Below are positions 25,761 to 39,363 of a DNA stretch of 64,000 nucleotides, one piece after another; position 1 is the first letter of the stretch, and the number at the start of each line of letters is the position of its first letter. The DNA lies in contig JABWDB010000049.1 in assembly GCA_019614645.1 (NCBI GenBank), positions 620,001-684,000 of the forward strand, written 5' to 3'. Below the pieces are notes generated by a model that ran no database searches, was not told the origin of the DNA, and worked only from the letters and a program-made list of their open reading frames with translations. Position numbers and translations under genes: made by a program. The stretch comes from Stratiolaelaps scimitus (lineage: Eukaryota; Arthropoda; Arachnida; Mesostigmata; Laelapidae).

Positions 25761-28680
25761 TTACTTCCAAAAATCTCTAATTGTCATTTTTTGTGTCAAG
25801 TGGTTGGAGGGTGTGTGTGAGAGAGGGAGACAGTGAGAAAGCCAGATGTATATGCGTAAGTATACATATTGGCAACAACGACAACCACGCACTTAAATCA
25901 AGTCGCAGGTCAGGATAAATCAGTCAGTGTAGTGGACGAGGATATGGGAACAAAAATTCAGAAGTGGGGTGGCGGCGGCCGCGGGAAACGTTAACTGGTC
26001 AAATCCTTATTACTGATGACAATACAAACTTTTTTCAGACGACTCGAACTACAGTACAGTAATATGTATACAGATGTGTTAAAATTTAAATATCTTAATT
26101 AATATCTCTGTATTGGACTATATATTAATGTATGCAGCAATCCGATCATACGATCGCACACATCGACCCCTACGGACTCGCTCTGTCTTTCATCGCAGTA
26201 CAGGAAGCCATGGTCAACTCAGACTCCATGGTCAACTCAAGACTCCGTCAACTCAGATTGTGTTGGCTGGGGTAGGGAAATCTGCGGATTTTGTATGTGG
26301 ACACTCGTAATCAAGCATCGGCATCACTGTCTTGAACAACATGCATAAAATCATCGAATATAATGTGCGAAGTACTTGCTCTGAAGCCTTCTATGCGCGA
26401 AAGGTTCCGTGAGCAACGACGAGTCAGTGTCGCCTTCCAGCAACAAGCACTCATGCCTGGCGACTTCTAATGACAATTTGCAATTTGTGATAATATCTAT
26501 ATGCTTTTTTTTCACTAAATTTTATGCGTCATTCGATTACCTGGCAAGTAGTAATCAATAGTGACATGATATTTTTATTTATTATAAGGTCAGATAGGTT
26601 CTTCAACAACTATAATATTCTCATGATTTCTCATGAGAGTAGAATAATCCGCGTAGTCTGTGAGAGAAAGCGCAGTTCAGTGAAACCGCTTGTAATGAGA
26701 CCAGAGGGTTCCGTGATATTTTACATAAGTGTACTGATGAATGGTTCAGTAGTATCTGGGGATACTGTGGCCGATAATTAATAGCAGATCGTCACATGGC
26801 TCGTCGTCATCGAAGCTGTTGAAGCAGAAGATTCGTTTACAATATTTATCTCATTGTTCATCAAAATACCCTTCGTTATTTTAATTAAGAGATGAAAAAC
26901 AAAGCCGAGAATATTTTCATAGGCTACCTAATTCAAACATCGTTTGAAGTCTATACCCGTTAGACTTATTAATTAGCCGGGCATGAACAAGCCACTTTCG
27001 CCTGTGGTTTACCTTTAACTTGCTCGACTAAAATGCTAGGTGAATCCTGGAGAAATAACCATTACATAACGGAACACAAAAATGTCAGTAATTCCCGTCA
27101 AGGTTGGACAGGCTGTTTTATTTCTGGAAGCAAATTCCCAGATAATCCGAGAGCACGAGAGCCTTGCATATTTTGTTTGGTGGGCCATTAGCTTCTCAGC
27201 TTTATTTATAGATGGACCTCGGATTTGTTTCAATTAATACAAAATTAATGTATGAACAAGTGAGACAAATGCCAAATCCTCTGGGGGGAGGGATCAGCGG
27301 ACATCTGTGTAACGTCCATATAACGCCTGGGTCCCCGAAATACCGCGGGGGGCGGCGAGATGTATTAAAGGCAAACAAATATCAGCCGCGGAAAGAAGTT
27401 CCATGGGAAATGGCTTCGATCATCTTCATGGTTGATGTGTGCTGCGTCAGATGAGAAGATCATTTACGCAAATACTATTATATAAGTGCTCTTCTAATTC
27501 GATTCTGTCAATCGAAGTGGTTTCTTAACCTTCAACAAGATTGCGCGGCCTAACGATAGCCCCTGCCTATGTGTATTTTAAATTTGAAACCTTCATTGCC
27601 TACGAAGGCGACAGTTGAGTTGGGCTGACGCATCAACGCGTCCGACATTTTATACTTAGCCGTATTCATCTATACTGTGTACGATTTAAGAAAAAGATTG
27701 CAAAGTTCGCTAATTTTATTAGCTATATTGTTCTATGTTGTGTCGGATAGTTAAACGCAAGAGTGTTGTATTTTATACAGTGCACGTAGCTGCAGCAAAT
27801 AAGAACCCCGTAATCTGTACATCTACATATCTATGTATTATACGGGTGCGTGAATTTTTTGTCATTTATTTTCGCCCCTTTGTTGTGTGAGATTGGTTTT
27901 TATTGGCTCGACACTCACGAACTTCTAGTCCAAAAACCCAAAGCAAGGTGATTCCTCTCTGCAACCACTTCGCTCCTGTACGAACGGTCTCTCTTCATTG
28001 TCATTTACTGTGTGAGTCGTTGGACACGCTCAGGAAATACTATAATAACAAAACAAAAATATATCGAAGACAATACCTGTAGAAAGAGTCATATATATTA
28101 GTTGCGTGGTTTCATTTAATTACAGTGATGTCCACGTAAAATACGGTTTGTAAAAAACAAATTCCAATTCGTCATCAGCACAAATCGAACTTCCCTATCA
28201 AAACAATGCTCTCGAAAATACTGATCAAAATCACCTTCGAAAGGATAACCTCAATCCAAAGGGACATCAGTTGAGTCCGGTGTTTCGGCGCGTCGCTGAA
28301 TCGCGAGCACAACAGGCGGCACATTCTCTAACTAATGCATTAAATATACCACCACAAGCTTGTTGATTTCACGAAGCCGATTGATTGCAGCTGATTACTA
28401 GACCTAACAGAAACATACTTGTGTATACATTCATTACAGAGCAAGCGTTGAAGTACACACGCATCACCTTTTGCTGTACACGTTGACGTTAACACGAATG
28501 TGCAACACTATGGGTAGCAATCAGAACAAAAAAAACACGATGGTCGAAAATGGCACCATTCAACGGCCGATTCTACATTAAATGATTCATTTGCAATTGG
28601 CATTACGTACATGTGGGATGGTGATGCTCTTCGACAAAGGCTATATCAAATGCATATCGTTCACATGCTATCGCCGAGAT
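25761..28680. other. AT-richer non-coding stretch
   Basis: No coding exon is recognised. The frames at 26524-26781 and 27212-27454 (+) and 27036-27233 (-) lack any known domain. A small tandem repeat at about 26205-26256 is listed separately. Confidence 0.5.
26205..26256. repeat. Three-unit short tandem repeat
   Basis: Three imperfect units of 15-19 bases share the string GTCAACTCA, two of them preceded by CCATG. This is probably a minisatellite seed of no function. Confidence 0.7.
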
Positions 28681-28682
28681 AG

Positions 28683-28870
28683 CGGCCGAGACGTCGCGGT
28701 GCCTAGGTAGACAGCTTGGATGAATACGCCGGTAACGGGTTGGTTTGTCTGTACCAGGAGACAGCTTCAAAATCTGGTGTTGCCCCGATAAAATGTGGAT
28801 CCTCCTCCCTCCGGGCATTTCTCGTATTAATGCCGTACGCATGAATACTGATGAATGTCGGAGGCAGTTG
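28683..28870 (+). repeat. tRNA-derived SINE-like family B, copy 1
   Basis: A degenerate Pol III B box, GCTTCAAAATC (about 28764-28774), is followed about 33 bases later by a conserved block at 28796-28835 starting TGGATCCTCCTCC. The same order, spacing and block occur at 46195-46267 (+) and, more weakly, on the minus strand at 62111-62244. An A-box-like segment is near 28701-28719. Boundaries are estimates. Confidence 0.5.
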
Positions 28871-29023
28871 GCTTGCTAATGCATGCCAACACTATGATCG
28901 CCGGAAGAAGAGTCGCAATCGAAAACTTTCGGTTCGAACTTGGCTGCGAACTAAAGTTCTTTTACCTAATGCTTTTCACATCGTTCAACCTCAGGAAAAC
29001 TTTCCCGTAGAATGACAATAATA

Positions 29024-29060
<37 letters not shown>

Positions 29061-31060
29061 GCGACATAGGCAGAGCAGTAAGAGGTCGCAGGAATGCTGG
29101 TCGTCCCATAGCTGTTAGTGGTGTGGCTGCTGTTGCATTGGCGCTCATCCATCGGGGCGCCCTCGTCACTGCCACTATTCCACTACCCAACCTCAACAGC
29201 CCCCTCCTCGACCCCAACACCCCCGAGCTCGGGACCTTACGAGAGTTGATCGCCTACTGCTGCTGTTGCGGCAGCCCGTCCCCGTCCCATTGGCCAATGT
29301 TGCTGTCCAATTCCTCTCTCTCTCTCTCTCTCTCACATTCGTCCTCTGTTGCCGTAGGTGAATTGAACAGCAGTAGCAGCAGTACAGCAACAGCAGCAGG
29401 AATGGCCACCCCACTCGGCCTCTCGGCTAGTCACCATTCTTTCTTTCTTTTCTTCTTCTTTTTCTGCTTCATTCCTTATTTTCTTCTATTTCGTTCTCTC
29501 TCTCTGTTGGCGAACTGCTCCCGCCGTAGCCGTCTTCGTCCTCCTACTTCTTCATCCTCGCCATCATCTGCGTCGCCGCCGCCTCCGTCTCAGCCTTTAT
29601 TCAGCTTCGGCTGATGCTGCTGCTGCTGCTGTAGCTGCCGGTCGGTCGTTGGACGAACTCCCTCCTGAGTCTACTGGCATCTTCTCTACGATCCCATCAC
29701 TCTGCTGTTTTCCTTGGTCTTCTTCGTGCTTCTTCGTAGGTCGTCGGTCTGATCCAACAACCGATCCAGCTTCGGTCGCTTCGACGGGTCCGCCTCTGTG
29801 GCTGCTCTGCTGTTCGTATATAGTATTTAGTTGCTGTGATGGTGTGGCTATCTGCCTACTTGCCAGCCTACCTGCCAGCTTGTCCTATGGCTGTTCCTGT
29901 GACGCCATGCCTGCATTCTGGATTCAGCCGGTTCTGGATTCACCTAAGGCAGTCCAGCTAACAGCCCGTTCACCATTGGCGTTGCTTCGGGGTTTAGGTT
30001 CATGCATATATATATATATATATATATATATCTCACACGCACACATATAGAATGGCAGCAAGCCGACTGGCCAACACAGTCCGGCAAGTGAAGCACGCAC
30101 ACGCACTAGGGCTGTTTGGCTGACGACTACCCGCCTGGTCGCCTACCAGCAACGGGCGATGCTGGCAGACATCACAGGCAGCATCAAAGGCACACGCGCT
30201 AGTCGCTCCTGTCCCTCGTTTGTTGCTGATCCCGTGCTGCTGCTGCTGCTGCTGGTGGTGGCAGTAGTCGTTGTTGTGGCGACGTTGGTGCCAGTGGTGG
30301 AGCCTCTGCTGTTGCAGCCTGCTTCGGTCGATTCCGCTGCTACTTGTGCTGCTGGCATTATCATAAAAAGAGGAAAGGCGGCAGAGACGACGAAGACGGG
30401 GTAGAGGCGTTCATTGTTCAGTTAACGCTGCTGCGTTCGGCTGCTGTGTTCGGTTCGGTTTGGTCCTCGCGGTGTTGGCCTCCGTTTGCTCGCTTGCTCG
30501 CTCGCTTGCTCTCGCCATGTCTTAGCCATGCGCTGTAGTCGATCCAAGCCAGCTGACAGAGCTGCATAAGGTACAGGAAAGGAGACAACGCAACAGCAGA
30601 AACAGTCGTGGCGACCCTAGCTAGGCAGCCAGGCAAGCGGCCGGCAGGCACATTGAACGAAGCGAGGAGGAGCATGTGGGCCTGAAGCGGTCTAACGGAC
30701 GAAGAAAAAGGGACGCAGGGCGATGACGACGAAAATCGACGCCGACTATTGCCGAAGCAGCGCAGCCAGCAGGGGCAGAATTGGAGAATAACATAGCTGA
30801 GGGGTGGCGGCGGCGTCGGCCGAGGCCGGCAGCGTCGAAGACTGGTCAAAGCGCGTCCGACCAAAGACACTTGCGGAGGCATTGAGAAAGGTTGGGCAGC
30901 TCCGGACGATCGAGCGAGCGAACAACGAGCGGGCGGTTCCTCGAACAAGGCGCCCCCGGGGGCACCTCTGCTCCGAGATCAACATCCGAACGATCGCCGC
31001 TAGCTAGCGCCATCATCATCGACGGGCGAGCGTCATCTATACAGCGTCACTGAGAAGGAG
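28871..31060. other. Microsatellite and triplet-repeat block
   Basis: A TAA triplet run lies at about 29022-29060, a CT tract at about 29317-29334, CAG/AGC runs near 29370-29400, CTG near 29612-29632 and 30236-30253, and a TA tract at 30006-30032. The long frames 29012-29614 (+) and 30418-30948 (-) consist of Ser/Leu/Pro- or Arg/Ser-rich low complexity and are not defensible as genes. Confidence 0.45.
29022..29060. repeat. TAA trinucleotide microsatellite
   Basis: This is a run of about 13 AAT/TAA units with a single early interruption. Confidence 0.9.
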
Positions 31061-32120
31061 ACAAGAAACTGAATCTATGAACGGTCACCCGATGTTGAAG
31101 ACTGCGGAATCGATCGTGCTACTTGTGCGCTTGCTGGTGAGCTTGCTGCCGCTTTTGCTGACGGCCGACGAAGCCAAAGTGGTGGTGGTGGTAAGCGACC
31201 TGAAGGATATTCGTACCTAAAGGAAGAGTCAGGCGGACCGATATAACGGTAGATATAGCATCGAAAAGCAAAAGATGAAAAAATAAAATGAAAACAGTAT
31301 TGAGAAGTTGCCGTATAACGGTCACCGTTTAGTAGCTTGCGGCCGATGTAACTTGACGAAGGTCAAGGAGAAGGGAAATTAAGAAAATACAAATAGACAA
31401 GAAATAGTACCAAAGACGAAATGGCCGAACCAATATATGGTTATGGTCGTCGATTCCTTGTGAAGGTAAGCTCGTTCTGTGAACTGCTATTGTAGGAAGG
31501 TCGCGTATGGGCAGAAGGCGATAAAAATGATAACGAATTGGATGGTTAAAAATCAACACATGTGAATGAAATCCCGTTAGAGATTACGGAGCGTTTTGAA
31601 AATAGGGTAGCCTGTTACTGCGACACAATATAATATATGGGTTCGGACCCTATGAAACTACACTCGGACGGAGTTGCACCACCGTATTTTCATATCGAAA
31701 AGTTGAGCAGTCAAGGCAAATGGTGACAGTAATGTGCGCATTATCACACTCCGAATCATCGTTTTTAAGCTAACTTACATTTTGATTAAACCTTCACCGC
31801 GGTGCGTCGCAGGCAACTAAGTCTCTGACCGTAAAAAGCGCCAGAGGTGACATTGAGAACATACTCGTAGAAAAAGTGCACTTCCATTAATACACCAAAA
31901 CTTTGTATTGTATAATATTGTAAGTAGCGGAGGCCGCAGGTTCGAGTCCCACTACGTGACATATATAATAAGAGAACGTAAGCATTGTAAGAATTGCAGT
32001 TCCTCTAATAAACCAATAAAAACCTTTTTACACTGCATTATATACATAGAATAGACATGTACATGCAGTCATCTCATGTCAATGAATTGTAACACACACG
32101 TTCGTTGTGTGTATATAAAC

Positions 32121-32156
<36 letters not shown>

Positions 32157-32570
32157 CAATCATTGATACATTTACAGAACGCTGTTCATTATCCTTTAGA
32201 CACTAGCGAAACTGAATCAGCATCGAACAAAACTCCCACCGATAACGAGACATCATCGCCATTTCGCAGGGAGCCATTTCCACTGCGCTATTTATCTACT
32301 ATTCTTATATAGTGATCCTTTTATCGCGGCGCCCACCCTCGGTGGTTCTCCTGCCTTCGAATTCCTCTACACTCAACAGGGCTCGGCTTCGAGCGCTCCT
32401 TCACTCCACCTGTCTTCTGTGTGGCTCGAAGCCATCCTCTACCGCTAACACTCTTCGCCAGGTTTCCCCCCTCCAGGCTAGAAAGTCTCTCTCCTCTCCG
32501 ATGTAGGAACCTTTCTTAGCTATCTTCAACCCATAGCCCAGAGTAGCCTCGAGTAGTCCCAAGCGCGAAG
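31061..32570. other. AT-richer stretch with SINE copy
   Basis: It contains a family A repeat copy (31921-32022) and a TA tract at 32126-32153. A B-box-like string, GGGTTCGGACCC, at about 31639-31650 may be a further decayed SINE. No gene is recognised. Confidence 0.5.
31921..32022 (+). repeat. SINE-like repeat family A, copy 2
   Basis: A good Pol III B box, GGTTCGAGTCCC, at 31939-31950 is followed by the family A tail at 31981-32020, ending in TAATAAACCAATAAA plus an A run. This copy links a tRNA-like head with the tail seen at 21701-21739 and, reversed, at 36016-36047. That supports a tRNA-derived SINE. The A box region is degenerate, so the copy is probably inactive. Confidence 0.6.
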
Positions 32571-34160
32571 CACAACAATGGCCATTGACGCTGCTGTTAC
32601 AGCAGCAGCAGCAACAGCAAAGCCACCATCAGGATACCGCGCATGCAAGCGAGCGAGAGAGAGAGCGAGAGCGAAACCTGCGCGAATGGCCTAGTGCAGC
32701 CGAATGTTCTGTTGGCCCTGTGGCGACTCCCCAGAACTCCCAGACCAGATCGGACCCGACCAGCGAGGGCCAGCAGCAGTCAGCATCAATGCAGCCCTCG
32801 TTCATCGAAGGGTGATGGTGGTCGTGGTAGTGGCGGCAACGGCAACGAGTGCTGCTGCTGACTGGCTAGTTCAGCTCTGTCTGTGGCACTGGTTTACATA
32901 CCTATAGGTTATAATGTGCTACCTTCTTCATACCAGCATAGATGCACAGTACCAAGCGCCGATTGCCGAGCAGGCGCGCAACTACGCCCGTTGTTTTGCT
33001 ACCTAGCCAGAGAAGACTGCAGTGTGACTTCAGAGACTATGTCCCAACCAATATATCTGGCTGTGGAGACGCCTTCAAACAGGCGACCCTACATGGGCTC
33101 TGGCCTGGTCGCCAGCTCGGCCGGGCCCGTATGCCTCGCGGTTGAACCCAGCCAGAAGAACAGCATCGTCAGGCGCAGCAACATCGGACACAGGGTGGCA
33201 GCGGTGGAACAGTGGTGCGCCCGCAGCGCCACAACTGCGCCTTCGAGTGAGGAGTTTTGCTGAAGGAAGTGGTTCTGCGCCAACCGTTCCACGCTTCGTC
33301 GCGCGCCAGTTCAACACTAGCACCACGATCAGCAGCAGCACGGCCACCAGCCAGTCACACCGGCCAGGCTCGGACAGCGCTGAACAGCACCTTTCCCGCG
33401 CCCACCCTCCTTCTCAGACATAGATTATACCGAGACAAGCAGTTGTTTGTGCACAACAAACGACAAGTCACAACTGCAACTCTTACCAGAGAGAGGAAAA
33501 GAAGAGAACATAGGCAGACCGAGAGAGAGATATATATATATATATTTAGATAGCATATCAACCACGGCAGTACAACGGGTGAGTTCGCAAAATCCCGTCG
33601 AAAAAATCCCGATCACACGTGAGAAAGCGGATGACTGATTGGCATTCAAGGGAGACGTAATGTCGAGCTGGATTCAACGGTGGACGTCTATCGTACGACC
33701 TCCTAGTACCATAACCTTGCAGAGGTAAACACAAATCTGACAATTTTTGAGGCAAAACATGACTCTGATAATGCGCCACGTCGTACAATGGCGTCGTTCC
33801 CATCGCCATGAGGCCCAATACTCATCGCGTATCAGGCATACGAAGTCTCCTGCATGCACCGCGCCGAACGATCGATTGCTGTTGCCGCTGTGTGAGGGGG
33901 TCGTCAACGGCATCGGTGTATGTGGAGCGCTGGCTGGTGCCTCACTCCCGGCATGGTTAGATCTGTGCTGGTTCTCCGGATGGGAATCAGCTCGTTCATC
34001 GGGTCGAATCCACTTCTGACCCAGAACCGGAGACAAACTCCAGCAGGCAATTCTCCCGCGGCCAATGGTCGGTGTGTTGCAACAACGGGTTTTCGAGTTT
34101 GGCTTGATAATAAAGAGAATACTCCAGATATTAACAGTATAAAATATTGACGCTAAGCTT
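32571..34160. other. GC-rich block, no gene recognised
   Basis: CAG runs occur near 32599-32620 and a GA-rich stretch near 32650-32671. Numerous overlapping frames on both strands look like stop-poor GC-rich DNA. A TA tract is at about 33531-33546. Confidence 0.45.
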
Positions 34161-35335
34161 TTCAGAGGATGGCGACAATAACTAGAAACTCACCCACGTT
34201 CTGTCTTATCAACTGACCTATCCAAGCTGCGCAGTCTGTGTAATCACTCTTGGGTATAGCATACCTCGCCTTTCGTCAATATGGCGTGTTTACTTCTCTC
34301 AATGTCCGTGTCCATCATTTATCTCACTTCATCCATGTTGCGACAGATATCGCGTCATTAATGCCCACCACGACTCAACGCAAATTGTGTACGTTTCAAG
34401 CCAGTTGACAAAACAACTCTAAGAGGGACAGGATGCCTGAGATGTGGTCCGTTTTGGCCAGGCTTGAAGACCCAGCGACATTCGTGCACGAAACTCCACA
34501 GAGAAACGTGCACGCCAGCGTGTCCTGCACATTCCCAATGGGTCGCGCGTGGTACATCTTGTGCAGTCTTCCATCTATCGGCCAGCCAGCCGGCTGAGCT
34601 GACTGTCAATCGTTTGATCGGTAGATCGATCAGCCAGCCCTGATTCAGTCAGTTAGGTAGTCCCGCAACCGGATGAGACCGCAGACCTAACGCTCACCTC
34701 CGATCACTTCCACTCGTAGCAATCCGTAAGCAGAGCCACCATCGGATGTGGAAGCGGTTGGTCGTATCGCGTTACTTTGCCGCAAACGCTCACTCGTTCA
34801 GCCGCCCGGAATCGGAGCAAGTTCGAGTGGCGATGGCGGTATCAGACAGCGACTACTACGAGCGCTGGCGCCAGCAGCGTTTGCGGGATACCAGGCGAGA
34901 CACTGATCTTAGTATATTAAGGCAACCACTGTTTCTCGACATCTCGCTCACTCTCTGCTTGCACACGTCGCTGTGTACGAGTGCCGACGTCGGCGTTGAC
35001 TTGTTTGCGAGTGGACAGTTCGAGCGAGGGGGTAACTTATACTTACACAGCGGATTGCCGAAATACGGAATTAACCAAACAAATGGGTCATTTTTCTGAC
35101 GCTACTTCCTCCGCTAGTATTCTCGTGTGTGTGTGTGTATGTGGACCGTGCTGGCAAAACACTGAAATATGACCAACCGCGACGTAGACCCTATCGTCGA
35201 GTCGCGCAGATCCATATACGCACATGGCGACTCGTCCCAAAGTTAAAGTCCTGAAACTTTCCCGTGTGGAGTTGAACATCTGATGGCAACCAAGTAGGCG
35301 GCAATGACGGGACTCATCGAAGTTGGGTTAGCACG

Positions 35336-35365
35336 ACATACATATATATATATATATACGTATGT
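35336..35365. repeat. Near-perfect palindrome with TA core
   Basis: ACATAC at the left edge and GTATGT at the right edge are reverse complements flanking an alternating TA core, giving a near-perfect 30 bp palindrome. This is the same design as 301-326. Confidence 0.7.
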
Positions 35366-36015
35366 TCTCGGACCCCCGCAGTTTCGAAGCGTGATCTCCG
35401 TGGCCACCCCGCTGCGTCGTCCGTCCGTTCTCACGCACCTCCGAATCTGGCCAGCCGGATCACCAACCTTCAGACACCTCATACCATGGTGCTACCAGAG
35501 ACAACCAGTCATGCAAGGCACAGAAGCATGCAGGGTTTGGCACCTTGTTCAACCCCCTAACTTCACCCCGCTCCCCAGCGCTCCATCGACAGCCGAACCC
35601 GCAAGCCGAATTTTGTTCGGTTCAGTGTGCTGTTGTTGAGTCGCTACAGGCATCAGCCCGTTCTTCGGCATCTCACCTACCCCAATCCACCATTGTCGCA
35701 CCGTTCTCTATCGTCGTACCAACAGCATACAGATCCACTGGAGACAGCTCGGCACTCTCACAGACACCCAAAACCCCATCCGCAACATTTTTTGTGTTAT
35801 ATTGCTTGCGAACTTGCTCAATCCCTCTCTCCCTCACTGTCTATCTATGGATAAGGGCTCAGAGCACGGAGCCATGAACTGCTCTCCGCTCGATGTCAGG
35901 TGCATAAGCCGATATGTAGTAGGCGCAGCAGTAATAGTTGCGGCATAACACGAGCAGAAGTAGCCGCTTCAGAACGACAACAACTTGGTGCCTGCTTGAC
36001 GGTAAATGGTAAATG

Positions 36016-36100
36016 TTTATTGGTTTATTTAAGGAGCTGCAATTTTTCGTGTGTGTGTTGAACCTTGTCGAACTGCAACTCTCAGCGACGCCATGCAGCC
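36016..36100 (-). repeat. SINE-like repeat family A, copy 3
   Basis: On the minus strand, 36047-36016 reads AATTGCAGCTCCTT then AAATAAACCAATAAA, matching the 3' tail of the copies at 21701-21739 and 31981-32020. Upstream (higher coordinates) the similarity fades. The 5' limit is a guess. Confidence 0.55.
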
Positions 36101-38890
36101 GTACTCATAGGGAAGAACAACATCACATGATCTGTCTCCGCATGTTTGACGGCATATCGACTGGATTGGCAAATTCTAACTGGGCGCAGCCGTCTTCAAA
36201 TCGATTCCAGTGCCGTCAAGTCCACGTGTTCGCAGTCGCCTAATCAGTCGTAGACGCTGCCCCCGCCGCGACCGCCGGTGGCACCGTCACCTCCATCCGG
36301 TTGAATGTCGCCACCACGCAAAATACAATATATCATTGCAAGTTGGGTGACACGTGTAGCATTCGATAATATATACGCCTATCTATACTGCACAGCATTA
36401 ATGCAGGCAGACGAACATTTCGTAGAACGCCGCCTCGATCCTACTAACACATCAAAACAGAGAAGAGCACCACGGCGTTTGTAGCAGATATTTAGCACAC
36501 ACTTCCATGATGCCCTTAGCCAACAGTGGGTCTCAAATCTAGCGTTGATGATACCCGAGTTACAGCGGTATAAACCGATCAGTGCATTATTACGTTGTAA
36601 ACATACATTTGTTGTGGTCAGTAAAAATTGTTCGTACAAAAATGCTTTTCCCGGGTTCGTTTATTTATAATAGAACTCCGAACGATAACGGTGCTAATCG
36701 GTTACGATCACTGAATGATATTAGTAAACTACACTGCTACACAACCACTGTAATAGAGTTGTCTAGTGCAGTTTAGCGCAGTGCCCAACATCGGTTTCAG
36801 GCTAAAGTCATGTGATAACTTCATGAGTAGAAGGGACGTTTCAGCTCATCTTGCCTTCGTTCGAAATACAAGCAATAGCTGTTTTACTGCCTATTTACAT
36901 TTTAAATAACTATTAAATATATAGTAGTTCAGAAAGAATAAGTACTGCTTAGCAGAAGCTACTTTTTGTAGTCTTAGTATCGAGTGAGCCCAATATATAT
37001 ACATGTGTGTGAGCGTCTGTTGTATGTATGTTTCTCCTATAACAATAAACGATCAAAAATAGCAGAGAGCATCAAGTCACATGGATGGGTTTGCGGATAG
37101 GCTTTATATGTATGTTTAATTAAGTACACCTAAAATGTAGCGTGTGTATATATATATATATATATATATAGGTATGGCGAGCAATCTCGAACAGTCACTG
37201 CGGTCGAACTGCACAAACTCAACAGACCTCTAGTTTGCAGTTCATTGCGTGTTTACACATTTTGGTTACCATACCTTGCTCTTCGTAGATTGGGGCAGGC
37301 ATGGAGGTCGCTAGTGTCCCCGTGAGCCACGTAGCCAAACGGTGAGCTCTTGTACATAGATCTGTTCAAATATACGTTCAAAGAAAAACATTAAATACAC
37401 TGATTGACACAACTACAGCGTTAATGTAAGTTGTGTGTTACAAGCTTAAGCTCATTGGAAGACGCGTTTCAAGCAATGGATCACATTTACGTTCGTTTTA
37501 TAATGGCTACTAAAACCGAGCAAATGATTCGTTAATACTAAAGTTCTTCGCGAATCGTATTCTGACTTTATTTGTAGTAAATCCATTAGAGATCATCGTG
37601 ATCCATTGCTTCACACTGCTTATACTGCCGAAAATACAGACGAATATCAACCCCATGTCCATGCACAGGCATCATACCTCTGTTCATATGAAACCTTTGA
37701 CCACTGTTCATGTATTTGCGGTAAGCCAAGCGATAAATATAACCCCACAATCAATTTTGATAGCGTCGCTAATTTAATAAGGTAAATTGACATTTAACAA
37801 CGTGTTAACGTTTTAGGCGTTTTGTTGTATGGAAATTAGCTAACCCAGGGCAAATCTATCTATAAGTGCATTAGAAATTCAATGATATTTGCCGTAGGGT
37901 TGAATCTCTTCTTGAACATTTTTCATTATGTCTACGTCACGGGTTGAGTTGTTCTTAGAACACCATGTATTTACGCAATGTTGACACAAAACTCTCGGCG
38001 TTCAGCCTATTTAGATTCCATAGGTCCACAAGTCGGTAAACAAATTATCAGTAGCAGGTCGGTTAACAAATTGCCATTTCACAATATTATTTCAATACTG
38101 CCGTATTGTCTGCAATATTTTTACACTTCGGGTAGTCATTTCGTAGATGTTATGTGCAGGCAAGCGGAATTAGGATCCTTCAAACCTGCACGGGATCGGC
38201 CCACTTCTATGGAGATTCGAACGTCTATGGTGGTGTCCGTGCGTTTGAGGATCTTATCCTCTCAAAAATAGAGGGACACTCAAATTCTTAAATACGTTCG
38301 CCTGCGGGTACAGTTGTCGTCTACTTCTATAATTGGCCAATAAATTGACTAATAAACTACCTTCTCGAGCTTATCTTTTGTGCGTTCCAATATAATAGTA
38401 TTCTACTTTGCTTTACCACAATCAATTCTAAGGGTTTATTAATTGCGGGAACAAACTCGATGGAATCGCCGGCAGGCGTTTGATATTCATGCCAAACCGA
38501 AGGGTGGACTCCTAAACGCTCAGGCGTTTATCAAATGCACCCATATCGTCAATACGTACGCATCTAACTTTCCTGTTCACCTCAACCCAATTCGAATCAG
38601 GAATCCTAAAAACTTAAAAAACAAACACTATTTCAACGGTTGTTTCCACAAATCCCTTTATCGCATGATACTATATTACGACTCCCCTATAGGTATATAT
38701 GTAATATCACCATTTATCACCATAGTGCTTGCTATCCTTGGGCCTTTCGCGGCTGCGATAGCAGCAGCAATAGCAAATTTGCCAACGTTGCCGGCTCACC
38801 GCTAATAGCTAGAAACACAAGACAGCTGTGGTGGTCCACCATCCGCGTGCTTTGTGCCGCTGTACGGCTGCTCTCGATGCTGGCCGGTAA

Positions 38891-39324
38891 AGATATGCTC
38901 TAGTCGGTGTTCATTCGTCTGCTTTTGCTCTATCTACGCCTATCATACTAGCTTCTCTCGCTGTTTCGCGTCTGGTGGTGGTCGCTGCCGCCGCCGCCAT
39001 CACCACCATCCAAATGTCCCCAGAGTTAAGGGCGGAAAGAACCGGCTCGCAGCCGCAGCAGCAGCAACAACAGCAGAATCAACAGCAACAGCGCGTTCGT
39101 TGCCTGTGTCACCGGCCACCACTGCTGTTGCTGGCGTCGGCGTCGAGCGGGCCGTTGGCCGCATCGTCAGCCACCTGTGATCTCAGCGTGGCCGTCGCTT
39201 GGACCCATCGTTTGACGTCGGCTAGCTGGAGGGTCGGACGTCATTCTATAGGGCCGTCGCTGGAATAGCCAACGAACTGGCTGTCGTCTGCGCTGTCCAC
39301 TCTCACTGTGGCTGCCGCATTTGA

Positions 39325-39363
<39 letters not shown>

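Larger units (their letters stand above)
34161..38890. other. Non-coding stretch, mixed composition
   Basis: It contains a GT tract near 35128-35139, a palindromic TA tract at 35336-35365, a family A repeat (36016-36100, minus) and a TA tract at 37146-37170. About 38160-38280 carries a tRNA-like or retroelement-like GC island that I cannot classify. No coding exon is recognised. Confidence 0.45.

Noticed and set aside
29012..29614. 200-codon plus-strand open frame
   Set aside because: Built from TAA, CT and CAG microsatellites (poly-Ile, Ser/Leu, poly-Ser, Phe runs); no conserved segment.
30418..30948. 176-codon minus-strand open frame
   Set aside because: Lies in a stop-poor GC-rich block with competing frames; Arg/Ser/Pro-rich without a domain.
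31639..31650. Possible tRNA from the B box GGGTTCGGACCC
   Set aside because: No A box, acceptor stem or anticodon arm can be formed around it; at most a SINE remnant.
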